Shown here: positions 33,367 through 42,636 of the stretch, one piece after another
Position numbering within the stretch: the first letter of the stretch is position 1
Layout of the letters: each line of letters begins with the position of its first letter
Origin: UBA7916 sp036121365
Lineage (GTDB): Bacteria; Pseudomonadota; Gammaproteobacteria; Comchoanobacterales; Comchoanobacteraceae
Direction: 5' to 3'
NCBI GenBank assembly: GCA_036121365.1
Contig: JAZAFR010000029.1
Span: 58,339 to 122,338 of the forward strand
DNA: 64,000 bases
Position numbers and translations under genes: made by a program
Notes under the pieces: generated by a model
The model's input: only the letters and a program-made list of their open reading frames with translations
Told to the model about the DNA's origin: nothing
Database searches by the model: none

Positions 33367-34350
33367 TTATGTGCCTACTTCCTGATTTTCATCTTCTTTA
33401 GGATGTCTACTGTCAGATATTATTTTTAATTCGTTTAGTGATCCTTTGATTTTTTTCAAAAATTCTGGGTTGATATTGAGTGATAATTTTAAATCTTCAC
33501 CTGATGTTTTTTGTTTTGCAAAATCATCAAGATTAAATGTTTTTTCTAGGTCGTGCTCATTCATGATCTCAGTTGCTTTGTTCTTATATGTGATTAATTT
33601 TTTCATAACATTTTTAATGTCTAAAGTTTGATTTGTGCTTGATACAGCTTGTGACATAGCATAACGGTATACGATTAAGACCATTGTTTGTATTAGTATA
33701 AAATCATCATAATTATCATATTCTAACTTTTTCTTGCACCAGTCAATTGGATCTATGCTGCTGTGTTTGGTTAGTGTATTTTCAACTGTGAATCTTTCTA
33801 GGTCAAGGATAGATGTTGAATTTAGTATTTCTGACTCTACTCCTTTATTTTGTTCAGTTAGATTCAATGCCAAATCATTATTAATGTTATCTGCTATTTC
33901 TAGTATTAAATGAATGCTTTTTTTCATGATTTGAAGGTAGCTCTGAACAATATGTATGGTGTTATTATTGATAGAGTCTGAAAGGTTAATATACTTTTCT
34001 TCTTGTTCAGACACATGCTCAATTAATTTTTGAACGGAGTTGGTTGTTTTCAATAAGTTATTCGCTTCTTCTTCAGACTCCATGCATTTTTCATTGATTT
34101 CATTTCTGATCTGCATCAAATTTTGAATTTCTAATATGTAAAGCCATATCTCATCTGCAACTGACAAAATTGTTCCACTCTGTTTGTCAAGCAAATTTTT
34201 TGCTACTTTTGTGATTCCAGATGGGTTACTGTCTGATAATGGTCCGTTGGCTAGGGGTTCTGGGTTTTTCTCTGCAATGCTAGCTAAGAGGTATTTTCTC
34301 ATCATTTTTTGCCAAGAATCTTCATATTCTGTTTTTATTTCATTACTCAT
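33367..34350 (-). CDS. Unrecognised helical cytosolic protein (effector-like ORFan)
   Basis: No family recognised. ATG 34350 is preferred over 34395 because AAAGGA lies upstream. The product is 327 residues, Asn-, Glu- and Ser-rich, mostly helical with likely coiled coil (about 75-170), and without signal peptide or membrane segment. Tracts include EEEANNLLKTTNSVQKLIEH and a mixed stretch around DPIDWCKKKLEYDNYDD. It sits in an accessory patch next to the nagZ remnant. Secreted-effector status is a guess based on context and ORFan nature. Confidence 0.6.
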   Translation of the reverse strand: MSNEIKTEYEDSWQKMMRKYLLASIAEKNPEPLANGPLSDSNPSGITKVAKNLLDKQSGTILSVADEIWLYILEIQNLMQIRNEINEKCMESEEEANNLLKTTNSVQKLIEHVSEQEEKYINLSDSINNNTIHIVQSYLQIMKKSIHLILEIADNINNDLALNLTEQNKGVESEILNSTSILDLERFTVENTLTKHSSIDPIDWCKKKLEYDNYDDFILIQTMVLIVYRYAMSQAVSSTNQTLDIKNVMKKLITYKNKATEIMNEHDLEKTFNLDDFAKQKTSGEDLKLSLNINPEFLKKIKGSLNELKIISDSRHPKEDENQEVGT

Positions 34351-34580
34351 TCCATGATTCCTTTTAGTTATTGTGCTACAGTTTATATAGCACATATCCT
34401 ACATTTATGTGGGATTATTTTGATAAATATGTGGTTTTTTTCTTAAAATGTTGGTTTTTGGCTTTTATTTTTGGGGTTAGTGTTAAAATCTGTTAATCAT
34501 GCCACTTTTTATCTGTTCTTGTGATTGGTCATTTGTTTGTAATAAAGTTCTGTCTGCTTTTTGTGTTTTAAAACTGATTC

Positions 34581-35534
34581 CTATGATATCTTTTGTGATT
34601 TGTGACATTTCTTGATTCTTTCCTCTGGTTGATAAAAAAACTGAATGCGCTTTGTGCTTTCTTCTGACTTTGGTCTTTTAGTTGCTCTAAGTAACCCTTC
34701 GTAATTAGACGTAGGTTGACCGCAAAATAAAGTCAAATCTGCTAGGCCATCTACTTTCCCTTGTGCACCTTCCATTGATATGCAATCGGTGAACTTTGCG
34801 CCTTTAAATCCAATGCCTTTTCTTAAGATTCTTTCCCATGTTTCTGAATTTAATGCTGTATTCTGGCTATCAACTTCTGCATATATGATGTGAGCTGGCA
34901 TTACTGCTCCTGCCAAACTTAGTAAATGTACAAACACCTGTATGTCTTTTGCAAGTTCTTTTTTTGTTCGATGATCGATTGGTTGAGTGTAGTGTGAATC
35001 TCCAATGTCATGTCCGTGGCCTGGAAAATGTTTTAACGTACATGACATGCCAGCGGCGCTCATTTCGGTGATGAACTCGCTTGCCAAAGCAATGATGATT
35101 TATGGATCTTTGTGAAATGCTCTTCCATACTGACTAATAGCGGCATTTCCTAAGTCTCGATCTATAACTGGTCCTAAGCTGATATCAACGTGATGCTCTT
35201 TTAATTGACTGGCCATAATATATCCTAATATTCTTGCCTGCTGCTTCGCTCTCTGAGGATTGGATTCGTAAAACTTTCCAAGGCATGCCATAGGAGGTAG
35301 ACGGATAAATCCATCTTTTTTAAATCTTTGTACCGCACCACCTTCGTGGTCTACCATGATGGCGAAATCTGTTTTCTCCGGCCGTATTTTTCTGATTTCG
35401 GTAGTTAACTTCTTTAACTGCTTTGATGACTTGAAATTTCGTGTGAATAAAATCACCCCTGCCACTTGATGTGATTTGATCAGTTCTTTGTCATCTTTGG
35501 ATAAGCTATAACCTTGAATGCAACTATTAACCAT
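34581..35534 (-). pseudogene. nagZ: Decaying nagZ (beta-N-acetylhexosaminidase), nonsense-interrupted
   Basis: Family GH3, which releases GlcNAc from anhydromuropeptides in cell-wall recycling. The first segment (35534-35103) reads to GRAFHKDP and then a TAA at 35100-35102. The same frame continues as IIIALASEFITEMSAAGM, KHFPGHGHDIGDSHY and so on to 34581. Catalytic His (KHFPGHG) and the nucleophile Asp (FTDCISM, normally FSDDLSM) are still present. The region after GAQGK is shorter than usual and the tail is divergent. It is one frame with an in-frame stop, not a frameshift. The stop falls in a conserved NagZ position, so loss is the likely reading, unless the stop is a sequencing error. Confidence 0.85.
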
Positions 35535-35879
35535 GGCTGTTCTTTCACTTTAAATCCTGAATGTAGTATTTTACTGTATCATATTTTCTAATCAAATCTA
35601 TTCCTTTTTCATTGATACCCATATTCGGCATCAAATGATTTGCACTGTTTTTATTTTAATAAGTATGATATTGGTATGTTTTGTCAAATCGCATTTCTTG
35701 TTTTTTCTGTTGATTGATTTTTATTGAAGGCGTTCTTAATTTCTGTTTTCAGGTGTTTTTGTTGTATTTTCTGATTAAGTTGTTGATTAATTATTGTATA
35801 TTTGGTATATTGTTTTACTGAATGTTAAGTTAGAGGATTCTGACAATAAAGTATAAGAGAATAAGTTGGAGGTTTTATA
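35535..35879. other. Intergenic, divergent nagZ remnant / small ORFan
   Basis: 345 AT-rich bases between divergent genes. It contains a good Shine-Dalgarno (TTGGAGG) for the following ORF but no recognisable promoter pair or RNA. Confidence 0.4.
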
Positions 35880-36293
35880 ATGAAAAGAAAAAGAGAAGTA
35901 GTTGAATTGCCTTTTGATAGTATTAGGCCTTCTCAACCACAGATGGTTTATGGCCTGATGTATGTTGGTCAAGATTCTGATGGGTACGAATATTACACCA
36001 GCTCTAATGAAAAACGTTGTTTCCTTAGTTATAGCGATTCTAAACTGGGCATAAAGCGTATCAAAGAGTCAAGCAAAAGTATGACCGCTTCGAAAGCTGT
36101 AGATATAGAAAAATTACCAGATTTTCTGGAAGAGATGTCTAAACTTTGTGAAGAGGATTGTATCGTAGGTCTATCAATTTTTAAGTATGAAGCCGATTTT
36201 GGACCTCTCTTTAACCTTGAAGTTTATAATGATTATACGGTGGAAGAGTCCTTAGCTGCTGATGAACATTCGCGTTCAATACGAACGAAGTAA
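35880..36293 (+). CDS. Small unrecognised protein (137 residues)
   Basis: No family recognised. It starts at ATG 35880, with GGAGG about 7 bases upstream. The basic N-terminus MKRKREVV resembles a eukaryotic nuclear-localisation-type stretch, but it is short and this proves nothing. The rest is soluble and acidic, mixed alpha/beta in appearance (VYGLMYVGQDSDGYEYY, IVGLSIFKYEADF). It is an isolated gene next to the nagZ remnant and probably lineage-specific. Confidence 0.6.
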   Translation: MKRKREVVELPFDSIRPSQPQMVYGLMYVGQDSDGYEYYTSSNEKRCFLSYSDSKLGIKRIKESSKSMTASKAVDIEKLPDFLEEMSKLCEEDCIVGLSIFKYEADFGPLFNLEVYNDYTVEESLAADEHSRSIRTK

Positions 36294-36622
36294 GCCCTTT
36301 ATGGTCTGGCTCTTTTGAAGAACCGATACTTTTTTATTCATATGTGATATATTGAGGCGTTTAATATTCTGTTTGTATTTCTTTTTCTAAAATTTAAATG
36401 GTCAATTTACTTTTGTGCCTGCAAGCTTTTTTGATCAATAATATTGGTGTTGAGTGCTAAGTGAAATGAATTTGACTGATTTTTAGGTGCTTAGAATATA
36501 AATTTGCATGGGATAATAGTTGTTGTGATCGGTGTTTATTATGTCAGGTTTTTGCTTTCGTAAATGTGATATGGTTTGTCATATTTCTTCCAGTTTGCTT
36601 TTTACAGGGATTCTTCAAGAGG
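36294..36622. other. Intergenic region between convergent genes
   Basis: 329 AT-rich bases. GGCTCTT (36308-36314) pairs imperfectly with AAGAACC (36318-36324), followed by GATAC and T6, a weak terminator for the preceding gene. Nothing else was recognised. Confidence 0.35.
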
Positions 36623-39600
36623 TCAAACAGATATGTCTTTACTCGTTTTTTCAAAAATATTAAAAACAACCGTTTCCAGGGGTTTTTTGTGTTTGTTAAT
36701 ATTGAGTATTTTTATTTTCTGTCCCAGAATTCGGATATTTAAATCCATCTGATGTAGTTTTTCTAACAGCTTTAACATGGATGGATGGTCAGTCATGATG
36801 ACTTCCAATGCTTCTCCGTTGACTTTAATGGATTGTATGGCATATTGACTGGCCAGTTGTTGTATTTTTCTTTGCTCAATGAGACAGAGCATACTCTCTG
36901 GCATCATTCCATAATAATCTTCCAGTTCTTGTTTTATTTCATTGAGTGTATCGGTATTTTCGGCACAACTGATCAAACGATAATAATTGAGTCTTTTTGA
37001 AAAGTCCTTGATATAGGTTTCTGGAATATTTGTTTTTAATCTCAAATCTATGTCAATCTGACTGCTGCTTGTTGATATGGATTGACCAGTTGCTTTCTGG
37101 GTTGCCTGCTTCAATAATTGACTGTAGAGACTCAATCCCATTTCCTCCACACTACCACTTTGACTTTTACCCAACAAATCACCAGCACCCCTAATCTCTA
37201 AATCCTCCAATGCAATGTTCAAACCTGCGCCAAGATGCTTCTGTTTTGCAATGGTTTTCATCCTTGCCAGTGCTGTCTCTGTCATGCTCTCTTTCTTGGG
37301 TGTTAATAAATAGGCGTAGGCCTGATGATGAGATCTCCCGACTCTGCCTTTCAATTGATGGATTTGACTCAGACCTAAGAGATCGGCTCTGTTGATGATC
37401 ATAGTATTGGCATTGGCAATGTCTATCCCTGATTCAACGATGGTGGTGGCCAATAGCAAATCAAATTCTCCTTTTTGAAAATTCACCATAGTGTGTTCTA
37501 ACTCTGCTTTCGACTGTTTGGCATGCATGATGCGAATTCTAATTTGTGGGAGCATTGCGGTGATATTGTCTTTGATGATGGCAAGAGATCGGATGTCATT
37601 GTGAATGAGATAGCATTGACCCCCTCTGTTATATTCTCTCTCAATGGCTTCTTTGACAATTTGGTCAGAGTATTGCTCAACAAAAGTACAAATTGCTTGT
37701 CGGTTTTTGGGTGGGGTTGCTATAACAGAAATATCCCTCAATTTGGCCAAAGACATATGCAGTGTTCTTGGTATTGGCGTAGCGCTCATAGCCAATGTGT
37801 GTGCATGAGTGGCCATTGAGCCCATCAATTCTTTTTGTTTGACTCCAAATTTATGCTCTTCATCAATGATCAGAAGGCCCAGTTTTTTAAATTGAATGTC
37901 AGGTTGTAATAGACTGTGTGTGGCAATGATGATGTCTATGCTGCCATCTTGTAGTGATTTTTTGATGTTGTCTCGTGCAGAATTGGCTCCCAGTCGTGAT
38001 AGTTGCTCCACACGTATTGGGAACGGACTGAATCTTTGTGTGAATGTATCATAGTGCTGTTTTGCTAAAATGGCGGTAGGGGCTAAGATGGCAACTTGAT
38101 GGCCGCTCATGGCCGCAACAAATGCTGCACGCATGGCCACTTCTGTTTTACCAAAGCCAACATCTCCACATAATAACCGATTCATGGCCTTGTTTTTTTT
38201 GATATCTTGTAGAACACACTCTATGGATTTCATCTGGTCGTCTGTTTCTGTGTATGGAAAGTATTCGCAAAATTTTGCATAATCTTGCTCGGATACTGCC
38301 AATTGGTCTGCTTTTTGTGTTTGTCTCTTGGCGTGTTGAGAAAGTAGCTTTTGTGCTAACTGATCTGCATGTTCCATTGCTTTTTTCTTTTTTTGGTTCC
38401 ATTTTTTTCCATCCAGACGAGACAGTTGGGCTGTTTTTATTTTGGGACCAATATAACGACTCAGCAAATGAAACTGGCTTGTGGCAACATAGAGTTTGTC
38501 ATCGCCGTGATAAGCCAAAACCAAATAGTCACTTTCATTGCCATCACGTTCAATGGTTGTGAATTCTAAAAATTTTCCAATGCCATAGTCTCTGTGTACT
38601 ATCAACGTGCCCATTTCCCAATGTTCGATGTTATCTTCGATTAGTCTTTTTTTCTTTTGTCTAGATGTACGTACATTTAGTATGCGTCCTAAAATGTCAT
38701 TTTCACTGATGAATACGCAATCTCTTTTGTGGTCTATCATTCCAGAGACCAAATTTCCCTGGGCTATCATGATGTGGTTTTTTTTTGTTGCTAGAAAGCC
38801 ATCTATGCCGTCATTTTTATTCTCTTGTATGACGCATGGTGTTTTTGTGGTATTTAAACAATGGTATAGGTTTTCCATTCGCGGTTTGTTTTGTGCAAAA
38901 ATCAGTACGTGTTGATGTTTTTTGAATAATGTTTCAAGTTGAGCGTACTGACCCTTCTCTTTGTCTGCTGCAATCAGCTCAGGTAGGGGTGTGAATTCTG
39001 AATTCGTTTGGTCGTTGTTGATGTCGTAATGAACACATGCTTGAGTCGTTGCTTCTGCGAGTAATCTTTCAGGTTTAACCACGGGTCTATTTTGATCGAT
39101 TTGTCTTTGATATGCCAATTGGGCTGCTTGAATTAAATGCGCTGTCTTTTCCTGATTGTGGAGACTTTTGATGATGAGGTGATCATTTGGCATATATTCA
39201 GACAGTGTTGTCAATTTGTTGTGTAATAATGGTAGATAATACTCAATTCCAGTAATGTGATTGATGTGGCTCAATAATTGCTTGGCTTCTTTGTGGCAAT
39301 GCGAAGGTAGTGTTTTTATATTTTCTTCGGCTTGTTTTTGTGATGTTTTTGTCAGTACATACTCTTTACTTGGTAATAACTGTATGTGTTCGATTGGCTT
39401 TGAGCTTCGATTGCTCGTGATGTCCAAATGGCGAATGCTGTCTATTTCATCGTCAAATAACTCTATGCGATAACCATGCTCTTCACTGTTTGTCGTCATC
39501 ACATCTAAAATGGCACCGCGTATAGCAAACTGGCCAGTATCAGATACCTCGCTGACTTCAACATACCCCTTTTCTAACATGTGTTTTCTAAAATCTTCCG

Positions 39601-40009
39601 TACATAAGTTATCGCCTACTGCATATAATAGACATTCTTTTATGATGAATGATTTTGGCACCACTTTATACATAGAGGCATTTATACTGGTAATCAGTAC
39701 GGGGCTTTTTGTTTGAGTTAATTGATACAGAGAGCGAATGCGATTGGCTGTGATGTCTCTGTGTGCAGAGATTTGGTCATATGGCAATGTTTCCCAGTCG
39801 GGAAAAGTCGTGACTCTCTTATTTTGCGCCTGGGGTAGGAATATGGACAATTCTTGTTGCATTTGCCAGACTTGATGGTTGTTTTCTACAATGATTTGTA
39901 GTGCTTTGTCTTGGTTTTGTGTCACCATTTTGGCCACTGCGTAACTGAAATGACTGTGATTAATGAAGGTTTGCGTGACCTTGCTGTCTGAGCTGTTTAT
40001 ATTAAGCAT
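36623..40009 (-). CDS. mfd: Transcription-repair coupling factor
   Basis: ATP-dependent translocase that displaces RNA polymerase stalled at lesions and recruits UvrA. It has 1128 residues, normal for the family. In order: UvrB-homology domain (1-300), RNA-polymerase-interacting domain near EHWEMGTLIVHRDYGIGKF, RecG-like translocase with Walker A GDVGFGKTEVAMRAAF (about 616), DEEHKFGV (about 716), TATPIPRTL, RIMHAKQS and GRVGRSHHQAYAYLL, and the C-terminal regulatory domain. It starts one base after the mnmA stop, so the two are co-transcribed. Confidence 0.98.
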   Translation of the reverse strand: MLNINSSDSKVTQTFINHSHFSYAVAKMVTQNQDKALQIIVENNHQVWQMQQELSIFLPQAQNKRVTTFPDWETLPYDQISAHRDITANRIRSLYQLTQTKSPVLITSINASMYKVVPKSFIIKECLLYAVGDNLCTEDFRKHMLEKGYVEVSEVSDTGQFAIRGAILDVMTTNSEEHGYRIELFDDEIDSIRHLDITSNRSSKPIEHIQLLPSKEYVLTKTSQKQAEENIKTLPSHCHKEAKQLLSHINHITGIEYYLPLLHNKLTTLSEYMPNDHLIIKSLHNQEKTAHLIQAAQLAYQRQIDQNRPVVKPERLLAEATTQACVHYDINNDQTNSEFTPLPELIAADKEKGQYAQLETLFKKHQHVLIFAQNKPRMENLYHCLNTTKTPCVIQENKNDGIDGFLATKKNHIMIAQGNLVSGMIDHKRDCVFISENDILGRILNVRTSRQKKKRLIEDNIEHWEMGTLIVHRDYGIGKFLEFTTIERDGNESDYLVLAYHGDDKLYVATSQFHLLSRYIGPKIKTAQLSRLDGKKWNQKKKKAMEHADQLAQKLLSQHAKRQTQKADQLAVSEQDYAKFCEYFPYTETDDQMKSIECVLQDIKKNKAMNRLLCGDVGFGKTEVAMRAAFVAAMSGHQVAILAPTAILAKQHYDTFTQRFSPFPIRVEQLSRLGANSARDNIKKSLQDGSIDIIIATHSLLQPDIQFKKLGLLIIDEEHKFGVKQKELMGSMATHAHTLAMSATPIPRTLHMSLAKLRDISVIATPPKNRQAICTFVEQYSDQIVKEAIEREYNRGGQCYLIHNDIRSLAIIKDNITAMLPQIRIRIMHAKQSKAELEHTMVNFQKGEFDLLLATTIVESGIDIANANTMIINRADLLGLSQIHQLKGRVGRSHHQAYAYLLTPKKESMTETALARMKTIAKQKHLGAGLNIALEDLEIRGAGDLLGKSQSGSVEEMGLSLYSQLLKQATQKATGQSISTSSSQIDIDLRLKTNIPETYIKDFSKRLNYYRLISCAENTDTLNEIKQELEDYYGMMPESMLCLIEQRKIQQLASQYAIQSIKVNGEALEVIMTDHPSMLKLLEKLHQMDLNIRILGQKIKILNINKHKKPLETVVFNIFEKTSKDISV

Positions 40010-40010
40010 A

Positions 40011-41093
40011 TCAATTGAGTGGTTTTTCTATGATGGCACTTCCAATACAACATTGTCCTATGTACATGACTATGCTTTGTCCTGGTGCGATTGCACGCTG
40101 TTGCGTTTCAAAGTGTGCTGTTAGCTGGTTGTTTTGGATTGTGATTTTGGCATTTTGTAGTGTTTGTCGATGTCGTATGCGCACTTTTGCTTCAAATGTA
40201 TCTCCAAGGTCATCTGGATTGATCAACCAATGGATGTCCTGTGCACTGAGGCCATGATGATATAGGGCAGGGTGTTTGTCGCCTTGTACACAGATTAAGG
40301 TGTTGTTTTGCATGTCTTTTTTAATCACGAACCAGGGGTCTTCAGGTGTGTTTTGCATGCCGCCTATGCCAAGTCCTTTACGCTGGCCTATCGTGTAATA
40401 AAATAAACCATTGTGTTTGCCAATGGGTTTTCCAACTTCATCTGTGATGATTCCTGGTTTATTGAGCAAATAGTCACTGATGAAATCGGAAAATTTACGT
40501 TCCCCTATGAAACAAATCCCGGTGCTGTCCTTTTTGAGTGCGTTTTCAAGTTTGAATTGCTTGGCCAATTCGCGTATTTCACTTTTTTGATGGTTGCCAA
40601 TTGGGAACAATACTTTATTGAGTGCTTCTTTTGGCATTCTGGATAAGAAATAAGTTTGATCTTTATTTTGATCTTTGGCCATCATAAGCTTGTTGTTGCC
40701 TTGCGTGCTTTCAATGTTTGCATAGTGTCCGGTTGCCAAGAATTCTGCATTGTTTTTGAGTGCATAATCTAGTAATACTTTGAATTTGATCTCTTGATTG
40801 CACAAAATATCGGGATTGGGTGTGTGTCCCTTTTTTAAATCACTCAACATGTGTGCGAATACTTTATCCATATAGTCTTTGGAAAAATTCACTGTTGAAA
40901 AATCAATGTCCAATTGCTCACAGACATGTTTGGCATCTTGTTCATCAGATAGACTTGTGCATTGGGCTTGGTCATCATCCCAGTTTTTCATGTAAACACC
41001 TGTGACATGATGGCCTTGTTTTTTCAATAAGCATGCTGTTACTGAGGAGTCGACCCCGCCAGATAATCCAACAATGATGTGTTTTTTCTGCAT
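40011..41093 (-). CDS. mnmA: tRNA 2-thiouridylase MnmA (TrmU)
   Basis: Thiolates U34 of tRNA Lys, Glu and Gln using sulfur relayed from IscS via the Tus proteins. It has 360 residues. PP-loop motif: GLSGGVDSSVTACLL at 9-23. Substrate-binding MKNWDDDQ follows. The catalytic cysteines are Cys in NPDILCNQEIKF and the second Cys in STGICFIGERKF. YTIGQRKGLGIGG is a family signature. mfd follows directly; icd is divergent. Confidence 0.97.
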   Translation of the reverse strand: MQKKHIIVGLSGGVDSSVTACLLKKQGHHVTGVYMKNWDDDQAQCTSLSDEQDAKHVCEQLDIDFSTVNFSKDYMDKVFAHMLSDLKKGHTPNPDILCNQEIKFKVLLDYALKNNAEFLATGHYANIESTQGNNKLMMAKDQNKDQTYFLSRMPKEALNKVLFPIGNHQKSEIRELAKQFKLENALKKDSTGICFIGERKFSDFISDYLLNKPGIITDEVGKPIGKHNGLFYYTIGQRKGLGIGGMQNTPEDPWFVIKKDMQNNTLICVQGDKHPALYHHGLSAQDIHWLINPDDLGDTFEAKVRIRHRQTLQNAKITIQNNQLTAHFETQQRAIAPGQSIVMYIGQCCIGSAIIEKPLN

Positions 41094-41244
41094 ATGTTTC
41101 TATGGCTTAAATTTCAAGTTATTGTATCATTTTTTTTGCAATTTTACCATATTGACTGTGTTTTTTTAAGTCTGTTTTTGTGTTATGTGTCTGTTTTTTT
41201 ATTTTATTATTGCTTTATCTTTTTATATTATTGAATGGTGTCGG

Positions 41245-41273
41245 TTGACAATGCTATGGCTATAGACTAAGGT
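41245..41273 (+). promoter_or_regulatory. Possible sigma70 promoter of icd
   Basis: TTGACA at 41245-41250, 17-nt spacer, then TAAGGT at 41268-41273. The -35 is perfect and the -10 matches 4 of 6 positions. It lies 28 bases before ATG 41301. Confidence 0.4.
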
Positions 41274-41300
41274 TATTTTACTATTTATGAGGTGTTTATC

Positions 41301-42569
41301 ATGTCGCTCAGTGAGGGTGTAAAAAAAGTGTCTATTCCGAGTTCGGGAAAGTTGATTGGTGTTAAAGATGGGAAATTGCATGTCCCTGACAATCCCATTG
41401 TCTCCTTTATTGAAGGCGATGGTATCGGTGTTGACATTACCCCCGTGATGCAAAAAGTGGTCGATAAAGCAGTTGAAATTTCCTATAAAGGGCGTCGTAA
41501 AATTGTTTGGATGGAACTGTATGCCGGTGAAAAATCTTTGGGTGTTTATGGTAAGGATTGCTGGCTGAGCCAAGAAACCTTGGATATGATCAGAAAAACT
41601 GTGGTGGCCATCAAAGGTCCATTGACCACGCCAGTATCAGGTGGTATTCGATCTCTCAATGTGGCTTTACGTCAGCAATTGGATTTATATGTTTGCCATC
41701 GGCCAATTCGTTATTTCTCAGGTACGCCTAGTCCCATGCAAAATCCAGAAAAAGTCAGTATGGATATTTTCAGGGAAAACTCAGAAGACATTTATGCCGG
41801 TATTGAATTTGAAGCATTCCAACCAGAAACAAAACGTTTGATCAATTCCTTGCAATCAGATTTTGGGGTGACTCAAATCCGTTTTCCTGATTCAGCAGCT
41901 GTTGGAGTGAAAGTCATCTCTGAAGAGGGCAGTAAGCGTTTGATCAGACAAGCCATAGAATATGCCATTGAACACAAACATGACACAGTCACTTTGGTGC
42001 ATAAGGGCAATATCATGAAATTCACAGAGGGTGGATTTTTACAATGGGGTTATGAATTGTGTCGAGAAGAATACGGTGCAGTACCTTATGAAGGTGGTCC
42101 TTGGCATGTCATTAAACTTGGTGATAGAAATATCATCATCAAAGATGTCATTTGTGATGCTTTCTTGCAGATGTGTCTGCTAAAGCCAGAAGATTATCAT
42201 GTGGTGGCAACCATGAATTTAAATGGTGATTATCTTTCCGACGCATTGGCTGCTCAAGTTGGAGGTATAGGCATTGCTCCAGGAGCCAATATCGGAGATT
42301 TCTGTGCCGTATTTGAAGCAACCCATGGAACAGCGCCTAGCTATGCTGGTTTGGATAAAGTCAACCCTTCTTCTTTGCTTCTTTCAGCGGTGATGATGTT
42401 AAAGCATATGGGATGGGTAGAGGCGGCTCAATTGATACAAAAAAGTTTACATGCCACCATCGCTAGCCGTGAGGTCACTTACGACTTTGCACGTTTTTTA
42501 GATGGTGTCACTGCGCTTAAATGTTCTGAATTTGGAGATAGAATCATCTATCATATGTTGATGCCATAA
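41301..42569 (+). CDS. icd: NADP-dependent isocitrate dehydrogenase
   Basis: Oxidatively decarboxylates isocitrate to 2-oxoglutarate in the TCA cycle. ATG 41301 is preferred to GTG 41292 since AGGTG lies 6 bases upstream of it; this gives 422 residues. Family signatures: SFIEGDGIGVDITP, GPLTTPVSGGIRSLNVALRQQLDLY, the phosphorylation-loop-type FRENSEDIYAG, KGNIMKFTEGGF, ATMNLNGDYLSDALAAQVGG and ATHGTAP. It is an orphan single gene. The minus-strand ORFan converges on its 3' end. Confidence 0.97.
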   Translation: MSLSEGVKKVSIPSSGKLIGVKDGKLHVPDNPIVSFIEGDGIGVDITPVMQKVVDKAVEISYKGRRKIVWMELYAGEKSLGVYGKDCWLSQETLDMIRKTVVAIKGPLTTPVSGGIRSLNVALRQQLDLYVCHRPIRYFSGTPSPMQNPEKVSMDIFRENSEDIYAGIEFEAFQPETKRLINSLQSDFGVTQIRFPDSAAVGVKVISEEGSKRLIRQAIEYAIEHKHDTVTLVHKGNIMKFTEGGFLQWGYELCREEYGAVPYEGGPWHVIKLGDRNIIIKDVICDAFLQMCLLKPEDYHVVATMNLNGDYLSDALAAQVGGIGIAPGANIGDFCAVFEATHGTAPSYAGLDKVNPSSLLLSAVMMLKHMGWVEAAQLIQKSLHATIASREVTYDFARFLDGVTALKCSEFGDRIIYHMLMP

Positions 42570-42608
42570 AAAAATGATCACCTGCTATTTTATGTCACAG
42601 GTGATCAT
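42570..42608 (-). terminator. Rho-independent terminator, best oriented for the minus-strand ORFan
   Basis: An 11-bp perfect stem: ATGATCACCTG (42574-42584) pairs with CAGGTGATCAT (42598-42608) around a 13-nt loop. On the minus strand it is followed by a run of T complementary to the A-run at 42567-42574, overlapping the icd stop. On the plus strand only GTGTTTT follows, so it is weaker for icd. Confidence 0.7.
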
Positions 42609-42636
42609 GTGTTTTAAATGGATGTTATGTTTGTTA

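Noticed and set aside
34581..35534. Two adjacent minus-strand ORFs as separate genes or a frameshifted nagZ
   Set aside because: Both are in the same frame with a single TAA at 35100-35102 between segments that together match one NagZ protein. It is therefore a nonsense change, and the second ORF's TTG start is not real evidence of an independent gene.
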